Positions 23,234 through 34,154 of a stretch of DNA of 64,000 nucleotides are shown piece by piece. Within the stretch, counting starts at the first letter, position 1. Each line of letters starts with the position of its first letter. This stretch comes from Coniochaeta sp. PMI_546 (taxonomy: Eukaryota; Ascomycota; Sordariomycetes; Coniochaetales; Coniochaetaceae): NCBI GenBank assembly GCA_021432605.1, contig MU271147.1, positions 2,232,001 to 2,296,000 on the forward strand, written 5' to 3'. The notes below the pieces were generated by a model. That model did no database searches and was not told the origin of the DNA. It saw only the letters and a list, made by a program, of their open reading frames with translations. The position numbers and the translations under genes are program-made.

Positions 23234-25183
23234 TCACTTCCCGTTTGGCACGCCCCGGTTGCGAGTCTTCTTGGCGCTGCCTGCGGCTTTTCCGTCCTTG
23301 GGAGCCCTCGTCTTGCCGGCGGTGGGCTTCGGCCTCGGCGCCGGTGTTGCATCGGCGGCGGCGGCGGCGGCGGCGGCAGCAGCGACTCTCTTGGTGGTGG
23401 AGCGGGTGACGCGCCGTGTGGCCTTGTCGGTCGTGCTGGCCTTGCCGGTCTCGCCGCCCGAGGCACCTTCGTCACCGTCGACGTGGCAGCCGTCAGGTTC
23501 ACCGCCCTCCCGACAGCTGTCCTCCTCCGTCGCCTCCTCCTCTTCCTCCTCCTCCTCGTTGTTCACGCGCTTGCGTTTGTTGGACTTGGTACCGGCGCCG
23601 GCAACGGCGACATGCTCATCCTCGTACTTGCCGTTTGCGAGCAGCCGCCGGCCGCGGTCCAGGTGAGCCGTGGACGGGCGTTCCCAGTTCAGGACCTGAC
23701 GTCCGTCCTCGATGGCCATGAAGCGCAGGAAGTGCCTCCCGCTCGTCTGCATGGGTACTGTGATCCCCGTTTCATACTGCCAGAGTTTCCAAAATACACA
23801 TCCGGGAGCGTATACTTCCTCCAGCAATCGCGTATCGGGACCGGCAGTGGACTGTAGGGGCTGCGGTGGCCCCGGAGGTTGGTACTGGGGACGACATGGG
23901 CAGCACGGCCCTGAATGACCGGTGTTCATCGCGCTCTTCTTTTCGGCGGCTTGTATCCTTTGGTGTCGGTCGATGTCGACCTGGGGAGGGGGCATGTAGT
24001 CTGGATAGTTGAGAGGCTCAGAGGCCTGGTCGTGTTGGGTGATCTGGGGGCCGTTGTTGCGACGGCGAAGCCAGTCCACCATCACTCTGTAGTAGGCTTC
24101 GACAGGACTGTCGAGCGTGATATCCCGCCCTTTGACCCAGCCACCCTTCTTCAGGTATTCAGCGTTGGCGACTCTCAGCCCTCCACGTGAGTCTATTAAG
24201 AGACGGTTACTCGCCCCTGCGACTAAATGCCACACCGCTACAAAGGCCATCTGGACATCTCTGGCAACGCTCAGCCGAGGGATATCTGGAGCTTCGGGCG
24301 ATAGCGCTGCCTGAGTATGCCGCTCGGGTTTCGGAGTGCCAATCTTCGCGGCACACCCAAAGTCGATGAGTATCAGGTTGTCTGTGACGGGGTCGACGAC
24401 AAGGTTTCCCTCCCGGATGTCGCCGTGGAAGACCCCGTATTTGAGATGCAGGTCGTCCACAGTCTGGCACAGCTGTTTGGCCCATTTCAGCTTAAATGGT
24501 CGTGATTGAATGGTCTGCCCGAGGTCACCGCCAGGAATGAAGGGCATCGTGAAGCCTACAACCCGTGACCGGTCTGTCTCGTCGACAATGACGTGTCGGA
24601 CTGGAACTATGTGTGGATGGGCGGCTAGCTTGGCGCCGATATGTATGGCGTTCCAGTTCTCTTGGATGCCAATCACATGCTGATAATACTTGAAGACCAG
24701 CCGTTCCGAGTCCAGAGAAGGGGACGAGGCGGGGATGACAATGTCGGTAAAAGCGACGAGGCGGCTGACTTCGACGAGCTCGTCGCGGGCTAGCGTCTTG
24801 ACGTCGGCTGGTATCTGGTACTCGCCCAGAGAAGCATAATGCGTGCCAGGCGTGACATCGTCGTATGGATCAGTTGACCTGGACAGCACTTCGCCGTCGA
24901 GTGTTACGACCAATGCCGTAAGGTTTGGAGACCCGGTATCGAGCTCTGATCTGATTGCTGCCCGCATGGATGCACCTTGGTCGGGATGATCCTCATCATC
25001 AAGATGGAGCATGCCGTGGTCTTCGAGGAATTCATGTGCTCCCCTGCAGGTGGTCTTGAGCCACCGCCTTGTATCTGCATCGAAGATTGTCACAACGTCG
25101 TCCGTGTGCCCTAGATTATAGACCGTAGTCATGAGGGCATCCGACGTGGCGAGTCTTGAAACGGGTTCTGTGATGAAATGCAT
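23234..25183 (-). CDS. Protein-kinase-fold protein with basic Ala/Lys-rich C-terminal tail
   Basis: Single exon, 649 residues from the ATG at 25183. The longer open frame upstream lacks an ATG, and 25183 has A at -3. A divergent kinase fold is visible: VFKYY with a candidate ATP-binding Lys, then GFTMPFIPGGDL at the hinge region. The catalytic loop is HGDIREGNLV (Asp near 255, Asn near 260) and the metal-binding loop is LIDFG (near 272-276). HGD instead of HRD and the short helical lobe resemble small-molecule or atypical kinases found in many expanded fungal families. The C-terminal 100 residues hold an acidic Glu run, a ten-residue Ala tract and a Lys/Arg/Pro tail ending GVPNGK, which suggests nuclear or chromatin association. 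Substrate unknown; catalytic competence is inferred from the motifs. Confidence 0.8.
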   Translation of the reverse strand: MHFITEPVSRLATSDALMTTVYNLGHTDDVVTIFDADTRRWLKTTCRGAHEFLEDHGMLHLDDEDHPDQGASMRAAIRSELDTGSPNLTALVVTLDGEVLSRSTDPYDDVTPGTHYASLGEYQIPADVKTLARDELVEVSRLVAFTDIVIPASSPSLDSERLVFKYYQHVIGIQENWNAIHIGAKLAAHPHIVPVRHVIVDETDRSRVVGFTMPFIPGGDLGQTIQSRPFKLKWAKQLCQTVDDLHLKYGVFHGDIREGNLVVDPVTDNLILIDFGCAAKIGTPKPERHTQAALSPEAPDIPRLSVARDVQMAFVAVWHLVAGASNRLLIDSRGGLRVANAEYLKKGGWVKGRDITLDSPVEAYYRVMVDWLRRRNNGPQITQHDQASEPLNYPDYMPPPQVDIDRHQRIQAAEKKSAMNTGHSGPCCPCRPQYQPPGPPQPLQSTAGPDTRLLEEVYAPGCVFWKLWQYETGITVPMQTSGRHFLRFMAIEDGRQVLNWERPSTAHLDRGRRLLANGKYEDEHVAVAGAGTKSNKRKRVNNEEEEEEEEATEEDSCREGGEPDGCHVDGDEGASGGETGKASTTDKATRRVTRSTTKRVAAAAAAAAAADATPAPRPKPTAGKTRAPKDGKAAGSAKKTRNRGVPNGK

Positions 25184-26275
25184 CCTGCCTAAAGACTCAG
25201 CAAATGTTGTAGGGTTTTGTGTTGGCCAGTGTTGTTCAGTTGAACACAGAAGGGGGGATGATAGTGGTTGACACGGAGCACGTCGAAAGAACTGGGTGAG
25301 AAAGGCGTATTGTAATGGTCGCAAGTTATTGTCAACTATCTCGTCTCAGGGGCATATTTAACGACATGACGGAATATAACGAGGGCCGAAGTTAGAGATA
25401 AACTGGTAAGTGACCGGGAGGGCAAAGCCAGGGAGTACCACAGTTTCCACAAAGGATCCGAAAACATGCTTGAGTGCAAAGGAAATCGATGGTCTGGTTA
25501 CAAAAGATGCCAGCTGGACGACATGGGATGCATCTTTTGTCTCTCGACAAAGCGGGAACTGGAAATGATGTATCCTGGACCTATTTCAGCAGTTGACCGG
25601 GAGGCAGAGACAAAGGAATATGTTGTGAAGGAGATAGTCTTGGTTTGACACCAGCCCTCTGACTTTACGGTGCGGAAGTCAAGAACAAAGCTGAATAAAA
25701 AACGACGAAGCTCAGCACTGCCTTACGTCGGGGCTGACCTTGGGGGTTTGCAAGCAAGGTGTGAACATCTTGAACAAGGAATTCTGACTGCACGCGGTGA
25801 GACAGAAGCCAGAGCTTGCAAGGCTGGTGACTCATTTCATCGCGCCAGTCTTGTGTGTACAGAATGCTTGGCAACCCGTTTCCTGGCTGCTCGGTCAACA
25901 TCGTTGTCAGTACTATCACATTTCACCAAAATAATGTTAGCTGAGTTATCGACCCCTGAATCACCTTTCGACAGACTGAGACGGCGCGACTACCGACCTT
26001 GTTTGTCAGTCCCAATGCTTATGCGAGAGAATCTCGACGTGTCGATCAGCGAAGGGAAACTGATTCTGCAATGGGATTCCATCAGCCAGGTATTTAGACC
26101 GCTCGTCTCCAACGTCAATATCGACCTCAAATCATCACTTTCGCGTTAAGCCACTCTCCCAGGGACTCCAGCAAACATCCAAGAGCGTTCGTCTAGCCCA
26201 AGCCTGACGGGCCAACATCTTCTATTCACACACACACACACACCACAGCAACAAGCGCTACAGCCAACTTCCAAT
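25184..26275. other. Intergenic, 1.1 kb
   Basis: No recognised gene. A 159-codon plus-strand frame (25670-26149) has no motif and no clear exon pattern. A (CA)n run sits at 26227-26243 just before the next small gene. Confidence 0.45.
26227..26243. repeat. (CA)n microsatellite
   Basis: Eight and a half uninterrupted CA units, 33 nt upstream of the start codon of the small Cys-rich gene, so in its leader or core promoter. Confidence 0.85.
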
Positions 26276-26656
26276 ATGTCTCAACAGCAGCGCCCAACCA
26301 ATATCATGGCGACCGAGATAAGAGGTCACATGGAGCAAGGTCATTGCCTTGTTTACTCACGCGGCAACCCCAACAACAGCTGTTGCGGTCAATACACCTT
26401 TTTCTCGACCTGTGGACACGAATTCATGACCATGATCTGGCATTGTGGTGGTACACGAAGTATCAAAACGGGACGTGTGATATACTGCCCGTCGCCGGCT
26501 CCGCGAATCGAAGTGAGCAGCGTCCTTATCACCGAGATATGTGACAAGTGCACTACTGCCGACAAGGCTAAGCGACTATTGGGGTATGTCGACCAACAGT
26601 GTCACAAAACCCCTATCCCCAGCCGCCGGCTGCAGCCAAGGACAAAGTCAAGCTGA
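26276..26656 (+). CDS. Small Cys-rich hypothetical protein
   Basis: 126 residues, no signal peptide. Cysteines and histidines fall in pairs: SCCGQYTFFSTCGHEF, then WHCGGTRS, then YCPSP, then ICDKCTTAD. Such spacing suggests a small zinc-binding or disulfide-stabilised domain. I recall similar fungal proteins with an FSTCGHE and a CDKC block, but none with a known function. A GTATGT donor at 26585 near the end of the frame could start an intron, with acceptors at 26623 or 26674, so the last dozen residues are uncertain. The frame, Cys pattern and ATG make a real gene likely, though unproven. Confidence 0.55.
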   Translation: MSQQQRPTNIMATEIRGHMEQGHCLVYSRGNPNNSCCGQYTFFSTCGHEFMTMIWHCGGTRSIKTGRVIYCPSPAPRIEVSSVLITEICDKCTTADKAKRLLGYVDQQCHKTPIPSRRLQPRTKSS

Positions 26657-26714
26657 CTGCACAGATCCGCCTGATCCACTCAGCTTGTGAGGGGGGACAA
26701 TTGTTTAAGGGGCT

Positions 26715-26810
26715 CATGGAGTGAAGGGTTCCTGGAATGATGGGTTCCTGGAATGAGGGGTTGCTGGAGTGAAGGGCTATTGGAGTGAAGAGGTGCTGGA
26801 GTGAAGGGGC
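26715..26810. repeat. 16-bp minisatellite, six units
   Basis: Six tandem units of exactly 16 nt with consensus gctggagtgaaggggt: 26715-26730, 26731-26746, 26747-26762, 26763-26778, 26779-26794 and 26795-26810. Units differ at one to five positions but keep length. It lies just 3' of the small Cys-rich gene. Confidence 0.9.
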
Positions 26811-27543
26811 AGTGGCTATCAGGCGGCCGACAAACAAGATGAGCCAGCTGTTGGGTCGCGGATTGGAGATGAGTTGCTGGTGGGATTATCGACAGAAGGA
26901 CGGGTATAGATTGTCATTTGTACGGGCACACCGCTTTGGTGGCTTTGGTCGCTCACTTGGTCAAAGAAATTCAACAGGTCAGCCAGAAATGCTTTGTGCT
27001 CAGCGGCTTCCTAGGGAACCGTAAGCGATGTTTGTAGCCCGTGACGGTGCTTTACCGGCCTCGAATGTATGTGTATCAAACCCTTATAAGGTCGGGCTGA
27101 GTGTCAACATGGTAGAGTCTTGCTGTTATGTGAAAATGGACCATTAGTGACAACAACCTTAGCCCCCATCATCTATATTTCAATAAGTCTGAGATGCTGT
27201 GTTGGTATTTGGTACAATGTGCGAGTGGCCGTGTTCGTGCGATATCATGCTTCGGCAACTCGCTTTGTCCTTTCGCGATCAAACGGGGCTGTCAATGTCG
27301 CCTTAGTCGAGCTAATTCGAGCTGATGTCAGGGCTACAGTCCAGATCGGCATTGTTGTGTAGCTGTGCGGCTTGTGCTATTTTAAGACTTTGGTATAATT
27401 ATGGTGCATGCTTTCACAGTTTCACTAAAACAAAGCACCTTGCAGAAAAAGGATGACAAGACTGTCTGCCTTCGACATGCTAAACATGTCATTCGTAAGC
27501 TGGTTGGAATCTCCAAGATTCGTTCCCTCATTACCACTGTACC
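26811..27543. other. Intergenic
   Basis: About 0.7 kb between the minisatellite and the 3' end of the regulator gene on the minus strand. Nothing recognised. Confidence 0.5.
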
Positions 27544-28902
27544 TCAAGTATCCAACTCCGTCCACAGAAGCCTAAAATGTGATACTAATCCATCATCAGA
27601 CACAAATCCCCGCTCCAGGATCTCCAGTGGCCTTTTCCATCCCCGTGATCGCAATGTCGCCACCGCCCTTCGCAGTCTCGCCACAAACCACGCCCTGACA
27701 TCTGAGCCCTCGGTTGCCGCGATGGCTCCTATCATGAGCGGACATGAGGCCAGATCCATGAACAAGCATGGCCTGACCGGCAACGCACACAATGCGTCTT
27801 TCAGCTCGCCGGCGAGGGGTGTGAGGTCTGCGTCTGGCTGCGCACGCCAGGCCAGATGGAGGATCAGCTCCATCGAGCGGGAGCTAGCTTGGACGTATGG
27901 GCTATCTTGCGACCGCAACGCTCGAGCTCGGCATAGGAGGCTATTCCAGTCCTTTCCGATCTGTCGTGCCCAGAACTCCGTGTATGATGGATTGTTGTGG
28001 AGGGCACTGACCGACTTCCGAAATCGGATCAGGTCGTCACATATACCCGCCACGTCGCAGAGAGTCTGCTCGCCGTAAGGGCGTATCGCATCAATGATCT
28101 TCCTGTGATATGCTAGAGGGAACTCGAACACGTGGTTCATGGAGTCTCTGACGGTATCGGTCAGCCCCCATTCCTGATGCAGGGAAGCAGGGACAAATAC
28201 ATGATTAGGAAACTGCTCAGCAATGCTGGCAAGTCACGCTCGCCTTGTGAGTATCTCTCTGTGATTATCTTGGCCAGACCCTCAATGTGAATGTGCCATA
28301 CGGGGGTGTTGTTCAGCAGGCGCTCTCCAATGGCCATGCTCAGCACGGCTCCCAGAACGGCACTAGTGTGAGCTGTTTCGGACTGAATACGCCGGATCAC
28401 GATATTGGCTGCTTTGCTCGAGTGAACAACAGCCTTTCGCTGGACTGACGGGTCTGGTGACCAGTGTCGCATGCCAATGGCTATGGAAACCTCGGCAAGG
28501 GCGGCCTCGGAGGCTATGTGCTGCAGGAAGGCCTCTTCATCAGCGTTTCTGGGGAACTGGCCGCCATCCACCATAACAAGCGACCAGAACTGGGAGACTA
28601 CGAGGTGGGTCAGCGGCAATCTTTCAAGGGATTCTTGGCCATAGATAGATGCACGTACGGTATTGCGCATAGCGATATGGATCCTTTGGTGGCGTTGCCA
28701 GTAGCAGGTTTCCGGGCCGAGCATTTCGTGTAAGAGCGACCTTCCTAGACCTTCCTTTCGGCGATCGTAGCCCGGGCTCCCTTAGGCTCAACCTCTGGCG
28801 TCTGTTGGCAAAGTTGGTCTTTGTGATGTGCGCCCGCATCCGCTTGGCGTCCGACTGCGACAGTTCCGGCGTACCGGTCGTATTCAGAAACGTGAAGCTC
28901 AT
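27544..28902 (-). CDS. Fungal transcription-factor-like protein (Fungal_trans_2/DUF3468 type, no zinc cluster)
   Basis: Model: complement(join(27544..28147, 28201..28597, 28659..28902)), 414 residues. The introns are 61 nt (GTACGT...CTCGTAG) and 53 nt (GTATTT...CGTCAG); all phases agree. The N-terminus MSFTFLNTTGTPELSQSDAK is typical of a large fungal family that has this short motif in place of a Zn2Cys6 DNA-binding domain. The helical body follows: FWSLVMVDGGQFP, then IGERLLNNTPVWHIHIEGL, and a C-terminal alpha-helical region. Such proteins are annotated as transcription-factor-domain proteins, but direct DNA binding is not shown by the sequence. It is divergent from the oxidoreductase at 29361, with 458 bp between start codons, so it may regulate that gene. 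Confidence 0.8.
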
Positions 28903-29360
28903 TCTCAATGCCTGCTCTGGGAAAATCAATTTTGAGTGATGAAGACACGAGGTTGAACTGAGTCCGCCCCGGCCCAATGTCTGCGATTAAGTGTCATGGC
29001 CTCAGCTCTCATAACCGTAGAAATGTCACGCTTGCGCCGATTGGTAATCTGCGTCGCTGCGGCACAGAGCCATAGAAATCGTGCTATACCCCAATAGGAA
29101 AATCAGATTTCAGGCGTTGTGAGTGGATAGTTTGTTAGCGAGTCTTAGAAGGTGGTGAGGTCGGCCTCACTGGCGACGAATTTGTAAGTCAGGTTGGGGG
29201 CAGATCCGACCGGAAGCCACTTGCAAATCCGCAATTGAGAGATATATCAATTCTCTCGACACCCACCCCTAGATGGTCAATATCATTGTCCTGATTATTT
29301 GCTTGCTCTGCACCTCTCCCCTGCATGACCAGTCTCGATAGGGGTAGTAAAGAACACATC
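28903..29360. promoter_or_regulatory. Divergent promoter region, regulator and oxidoreductase
   Basis: 458 bp between opposite start codons (28902 minus, 29361 plus). No coding frame is seen. It is the likely shared control region of the two flanking genes; no specific operator was identified. Confidence 0.5.
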
Positions 29361-30500
29361 ATGTCCAGACAATGGATCCTGGCCAGCCAGGAAGGCTTTG
29401 ATAGATCCCTCCGTTATCAAGAGAATGTCAGAGTCCCGTCGCCAAACGACCTCCGTCCCCACGAAGTCCTGGTGAAAATACACGCCGCCAGTCTCAATTA
29501 CCGTGAGATTCAAATCGCAGATCCAAACGTGAGCAAGCTGCGATCTCCACTACCTATCTCTTGTTGCTGACCATGCGATTGCGGGTAGGGCGTTAACGGG
29601 CCTATCAACCCTCCAGTCATACCGGGATGTGACGGCGCAGGAGTCGTCATGGCAGTCGGCCCATCCGTCCGGGAATTCAGTCCTGGCGACAGAGTGATCA
29701 CCTGGCCGGGACCCAAGCTCGCGGAAGAATGGGGCGATGACGCATTGCCAGGTATTTCGGACGCTGTCGCCATGATGGGCCAGGGATGCGATGGGACACT
29801 GCGGTCCGCCGGGGTCTTCGCAGAAAAGGCGCTTGTTCACGCCCCCGCGTCACTTGGCTGGCTGCAGGCGGCAACACTAACGTGCACCTGGACGACAGCC
29901 TGGAATGCTCTTTTCGCGGTTGAAGGCAAGAAGGCAGGGCCGGGTACGTGGGTTCTTGTGCAGGGGACCGGCGGCGTGAGCATCGCCACACTGCAACTTG
30001 CGGTAGCGGCCGGTGCTACCGTTGTTGCCACCACGTCCACAGAAGAACGAGAGACTCGGCTGAAAGCGCTCGGAGCGGCGCATGCGATCAACTACCGCAG
30101 CAATCCCGACACCTGGGGCCAGAAAGCCAGAGATCTGACACCGGACGGTAGGGGATTCGATATTGTGGTCGATGTCGGCGGCAATGAGACGCTCCCGCAA
30201 TCTCTGCAAGCCGTGCGTGTTGACGGGATTGTTGTTCTCGGTGGAGCTGTGGGAGGCAAGACGCAGCCAGTCCTTCTGTTCGAAGCATTCATGCATACTT
30301 GCTGGGTTCGTGGAATTCTTCTTGGGAGCCGGAACCAACTGAAGCAAGTGGTGAGGTACATTGATGAGAAGGGCATCCAGCCTGCCGTGGATGACATCGT
30401 CTTTGAGCTGGCTGAGGCGAAGGATGCCTATAGACGCTTAGTCGAGAAGAAACACTTCTCGAAGGTGATCATACGAGTCGACCATCCAGTCGATGCTTGA
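29361..30500 (+). CDS. MDR-family NAD(P)H quinone oxidoreductase / zinc-type alcohol dehydrogenase-like enzyme
   Basis: Model: join(29361..29528, 29589..30500), 359 residues, with a 60-nt intron (GTGAGC...GGGTAG, phase 0) joining DPN to GVNGPINPP. The N-terminal GroES-like part has LNYREIQI and PGCDGAG. The Rossmann part has VLVQGTGGVSIATLQLA near residues 178-194, then ATVVATTS and HAINY, as in medium-chain dehydrogenases. The usual catalytic zinc ligands are not evident, which points to the zinc-less quinone-reductase-like branch. No signal peptide or membrane segment. Start: the ATG at 29361 has A at -3; an in-frame ATG at 29325 would add 12 residues. It is divergent from a regulator-like gene. 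The family is sure and the substrate unknown. Confidence 0.9.
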
Positions 30501-31961
30501 TAGATACAGAACCTTAGGCTCTCAGCTTACACTATGATACATTCTTGGACTCCAAGGTGTGGGACCTCGTCCAATACAGTCTGTTCCATGTGGTTATGAA
30601 CGTATGATAGCGAATTGTGAATGAGAGCGAAAGCCCTCGCCAGGGAGACCCGAATGCTCGTTCCACTGTAGAGCCACTCGGCGCACTCGCCCGAGGATAA
30701 ACACAATCTCCTCGCATCAAAACAGCGCCAAAGAGGCCATCACCAATGATGGCTCCATTGCCAAGTCTGTTGGAGGCCATCTTGGAGCTTGAGTTGAACA
30801 TCTTGGTGAAATTGCATTCGTACGTGCAGATAACGCATGAGACGCGCAACCACGAGCCATTGCCTTCAGCATCCGTACGGATCGTCGCATTAACGTAGGT
30901 ATGCAAAGGAAAGGGCCGACGGTGATTGCACTATCAATCCAACGTTTCTTTTCTTTTATTTTCTTGGTTTAGACTTGTTTGATCTCTCAGTCACTCTGAA
31001 AGGCTTATGATAACCATCATAGTGAGCAAGAGGGAATAAAATTGGGGTTGAGCCCGGCATCTACTACAAAAAGTCTAGGCCTTGTAGGGTAGCTTTCCTC
31101 CTTCCAAGAGTTACCTCGGGTCAAACGAAGGAGTGGAACGCAATGGCTCTTGCTGTTGGCTGGTTCGTATAAACTGTGTCTGATGATCTCCTGGCAAGGG
31201 TCGTTAGGGTCACCTCCGGCGCCGAGGAACATCAAGTTTCCACTAATAAGGTTGTTCCCGACGACCAGGGTCATTGCCGGTCACAACCTAACTTTTTGCG
31301 TCGGTAATTGAGGCATCGCAGAGCAGGTAGTCAAATTATACTAAGGTACCTCTCTATCTCTATCAAGTAGGCGGCTCGGGGACGTCACTTTCTAATCATC
31401 AACCACCCTAGAGGTCTTTCCAATACCGCAAAGAAACGGAGGCTACACACATCACAAGGGCACTCAGCAAGGTATACAAGTTAGGTACTATAAGGAGAAC
31501 GCGGTAACGATGCGAATCGGAAGCCATAAGTCTTGGGCGATAGGGGAATCCTAGCCGCGTAAACTCCGAGAACAAATAATACTTCTCGCCAAATGCAGAG
31601 GCGATAGCACGAGCAGCACGCCATTGAGAACCCTTCGGACACCGTCGACATTTTTTTTCTTTTTCTTTTTTCGAAGTCGGTCATCGATACCATACCACAC
31701 ACAGTACGCTCTTCAGATCAGAAACATGGCTAGTCGATCCTGCAATGTTACCATGCATCATAGACGTAGCAACGCGAAGCCAGCATACCCTATGCTTGGC
31801 AAAACATGAACGTTACGTGCAATGCGACGTCGAGATTGCTCCCGATAAGTCATTCGGACCGATGTGTATAAAAAGCCTCGCGAACCAGCGCAGAGGTGCT
31901 CCATGAGCTCGTCGATTAGGGCTTTCAGACAATCAATCTCCAGTGCTCAGCTCCCGCAACA
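30501..31961. other. Intergenic, 1.5 kb, includes PL20 promoter
   Basis: No gene recognised. A TATAAAAA box at 31867-31874 precedes the lyase gene. Poly-pyrimidine runs occur near 30950 and 31655. Confidence 0.5.
31867..31874 (+). promoter_or_regulatory. TATA box of the glucuronan lyase gene
   Basis: TATAAAAA, 88 nt before the ATG at 31962. A strong TATA box fits an inducible secreted enzyme. Inference from sequence and position. Confidence 0.55.
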
Positions 31962-32726
31962 ATGTCTGTCAAGACCCTGCTCGCAACCGTCGCAGCCCTG
32001 CTGGCGCTGCCAGCCACGGCAACACCCTCCTTCCGCAACACGGGCACTTTGTCTGGCTGGAACAACATCCTGCGCGAGCACTCCGGCACGGTCGATCAAG
32101 TGACCAACGTCGTCTACGCCGGCAGCACAGCCATCAAGGTCACGCAGACCTACGACCCCAACTACACGGGCAGGTACCACGCCGAAGTGCACCGCGGCAC
32201 CGGCTACAAGCGCGGCGAGACGGGCTTCTACGGCTTCGCCTTCCGCCTGTCCGACACGTGGGAGTTCTCCCCGGCGCAGAGCTACAACATCGGGCAGTTC
32301 ATTGCCGACTTCAGCGAGACCGGGTGCGATGACTGGATGCCGAGCTCGATGGTGTGGCTGTACGGCGACCAGCTGTACAGTCGGGTCAAGTACGGGTCCA
32401 TATGCGACCAGCATACGACCACGTACAAGAACCTGGCTACGGTGACACCCGGAGCGTGGCACCGGGTTGAGATCCAGGCCAACTGGCAGAGCGATTCCAC
32501 GGGGTTCTACAAGATCTGGTTTGACGGGGTGAAGGTGCTGGAGAAGTTCAACATCCAGACCACGATTGATGACTCGAGAGAATTCGAGTGGCACATGGGA
32601 CTGTACGCGAACGGCTGGCATGATGACGGGGGCATGAAGGGGACCCAGGGATTCAGGCAGGTGTGGTACGACAACCTGGCTATCGGAACGACATTTGCGG
32701 ATGCTGACCCGGCGCAATTTTCTTAA
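31962..32726 (+). CDS. Secreted endo-beta-1,4-glucuronan lyase, polysaccharide lyase family 20
   Basis: 254 residues, single exon. A signal peptide of about 20 residues (MSVKTLLATVAALLALPATA) precedes a beta-jelly-roll-type lyase domain. The sequence follows the Trichoderma glucuronan lyase that founded PL20 as I recall it: FRNTGTLSGW, YTGRYHAEVHRG, YGFAFRLSDTW, FIADFSETGCDDWMPSSMVW, GLYANGWHDDGGMKG and the end FADADPAQFS. The length matches the family (about 257). The enzyme cleaves beta-1,4-linked glucuronic acid polymers by beta-elimination outside the cell. It stands alone here, with no other carbohydrate-active gene near it. It is read from the ATG at 31962 (A at -3), downstream of a TATA box. 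Confidence 0.93.
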   Translation: MSVKTLLATVAALLALPATATPSFRNTGTLSGWNNILREHSGTVDQVTNVVYAGSTAIKVTQTYDPNYTGRYHAEVHRGTGYKRGETGFYGFAFRLSDTWEFSPAQSYNIGQFIADFSETGCDDWMPSSMVWLYGDQLYSRVKYGSICDQHTTTYKNLATVTPGAWHRVEIQANWQSDSTGFYKIWFDGVKVLEKFNIQTTIDDSREFEWHMGLYANGWHDDGGMKGTQGFRQVWYDNLAIGTTFADADPAQFS

Positions 32727-34154
32727 TCTGCTGCACTGGACGATGTGATACATGGCAAAAGAGTGTTCACATCATCGTCTTGAGATTCTCTAGTGCGTGG
32801 CGGCGGATAATATCGAGCTGCCAAGTGAGTGGATAGTCATGGTAGGAGTCGACAATCTAAGAAAAAAAAAAAGATTAGAAAAAGAGGGGAAAAAACCAAG
32901 GAATCTAGTGCTGTGAAACGGCTATTGCTATGTCGGCATCACAGCTAGCGTCCAGTGTCGCAGTATAATAGTCCCTAGTCGGAATCGGCATGATTTAGAA
33001 TCCTTCAGTCCGATGCTTGGGTTGGGACTATACATAGGTGTGCCCCCAGGAGCACACTCACACTCCTTGCCCGGCAGTATGAGCGAAACCCACAACGACA
33101 TCATAAGGGATCAAGAGCCAGAGACTGGCTTAAGGGCCGAACACGTGTGCATGAGGGGGCAGACACTCCGTCATGCAAAAGGCATTCCACTATAATAATT
33201 CACACGGGCCTATCGATCTTGGACTTGACCTTTTTTCATTCTCAAAGGTGATGGTGTCATATCATCAACCGCCCCCTCCCTTTTTGTCAACACCAACAAT
33301 AAGCTCTATAGCTTGGAAGTCCGTCGCACTGCTTGACACTGCTTGACGATGTCACGCCTAGATGTTGTATTATCCCTCCACTCGTGGATGTATTTGTCCC
33401 GTCGATTTAGTGCCAGCTTGCATGGACAGTACCCATGTCGATGATAGAAGTGGCACTAAAATCATATATTTGGGTATAGTGATAGATTCAAGCGTGGTGG
33501 ACACTTGGCGCAAGAGAGTGCCATTACTTGAGGATCAGATGTGAGTGGAGGCTGAGGTGAGACATCCCAGAGGTCGACATCGTCCAGCAATTCTAGCTTC
33601 TGTCCAATCATGGGAGCAAACGTACAAGCCACTATCTCGAATTGAATTCTTCTAGATTCGAGGATGGAGTCTCTCGCCGTTCATAAACACAATTACAACT
33701 CCCAAGTGCTAACTGCTATTAACGGATCCAATCCCTCCCCTCCTCATGTACGACCTGGAATAGAGAGACTGGGTATGGCGACACATAATATAATCTCGAG
33801 GAAGACTCTGCGGACAGATCAATGGCTGCTAAACAGTGAAGTAATTATTTCACACTGGACGACTTCAGATCATCTCAAGATAGAGCCTGTTTTGCAACTG
33901 GAAGGTTCGTAGCATGGCTCAAGGGCATTCGTAAGAAGTAAATCATCATTGCGAAACGCCGAAACTGAAATTAGTAAATATTGAACTAGGCTTGTCAAAT
34001 GTTTTCCTGCCTCTGTGTTACAAGAGCATTTTCAGTAAGGTAATTAGCGCAACCCAAATCAAGAGCCAATCCAGGCATTTAAGATGTTACTCGTGCAGCC
34101 TAACGTATGAGAAAGGAAACCACCCGTTCAGCTGCACAGGACCTACAGGGTGGT
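32727..34154. other. Convergent intergenic, 1.4 kb
   Basis: Between the lyase and the secreted-protein gene on the other strand. AT-rich, with an A-run near 32860-32890. No coding region recognised. Confidence 0.5.

Noticed and set aside
25670-26149. 159-codon plus frame
   Set aside because: No motif, poor context and no splicing pattern.
27401-28078. 225-codon plus frame over the regulator gene
   Set aside because: Opposite strand of an exon with consistent splice phases and family motifs.
31947-32753. 268-codon antisense frame over the PL20 lyase
   Set aside because: Shadow of the lyase; the sense product has a signal peptide and full-length family match.
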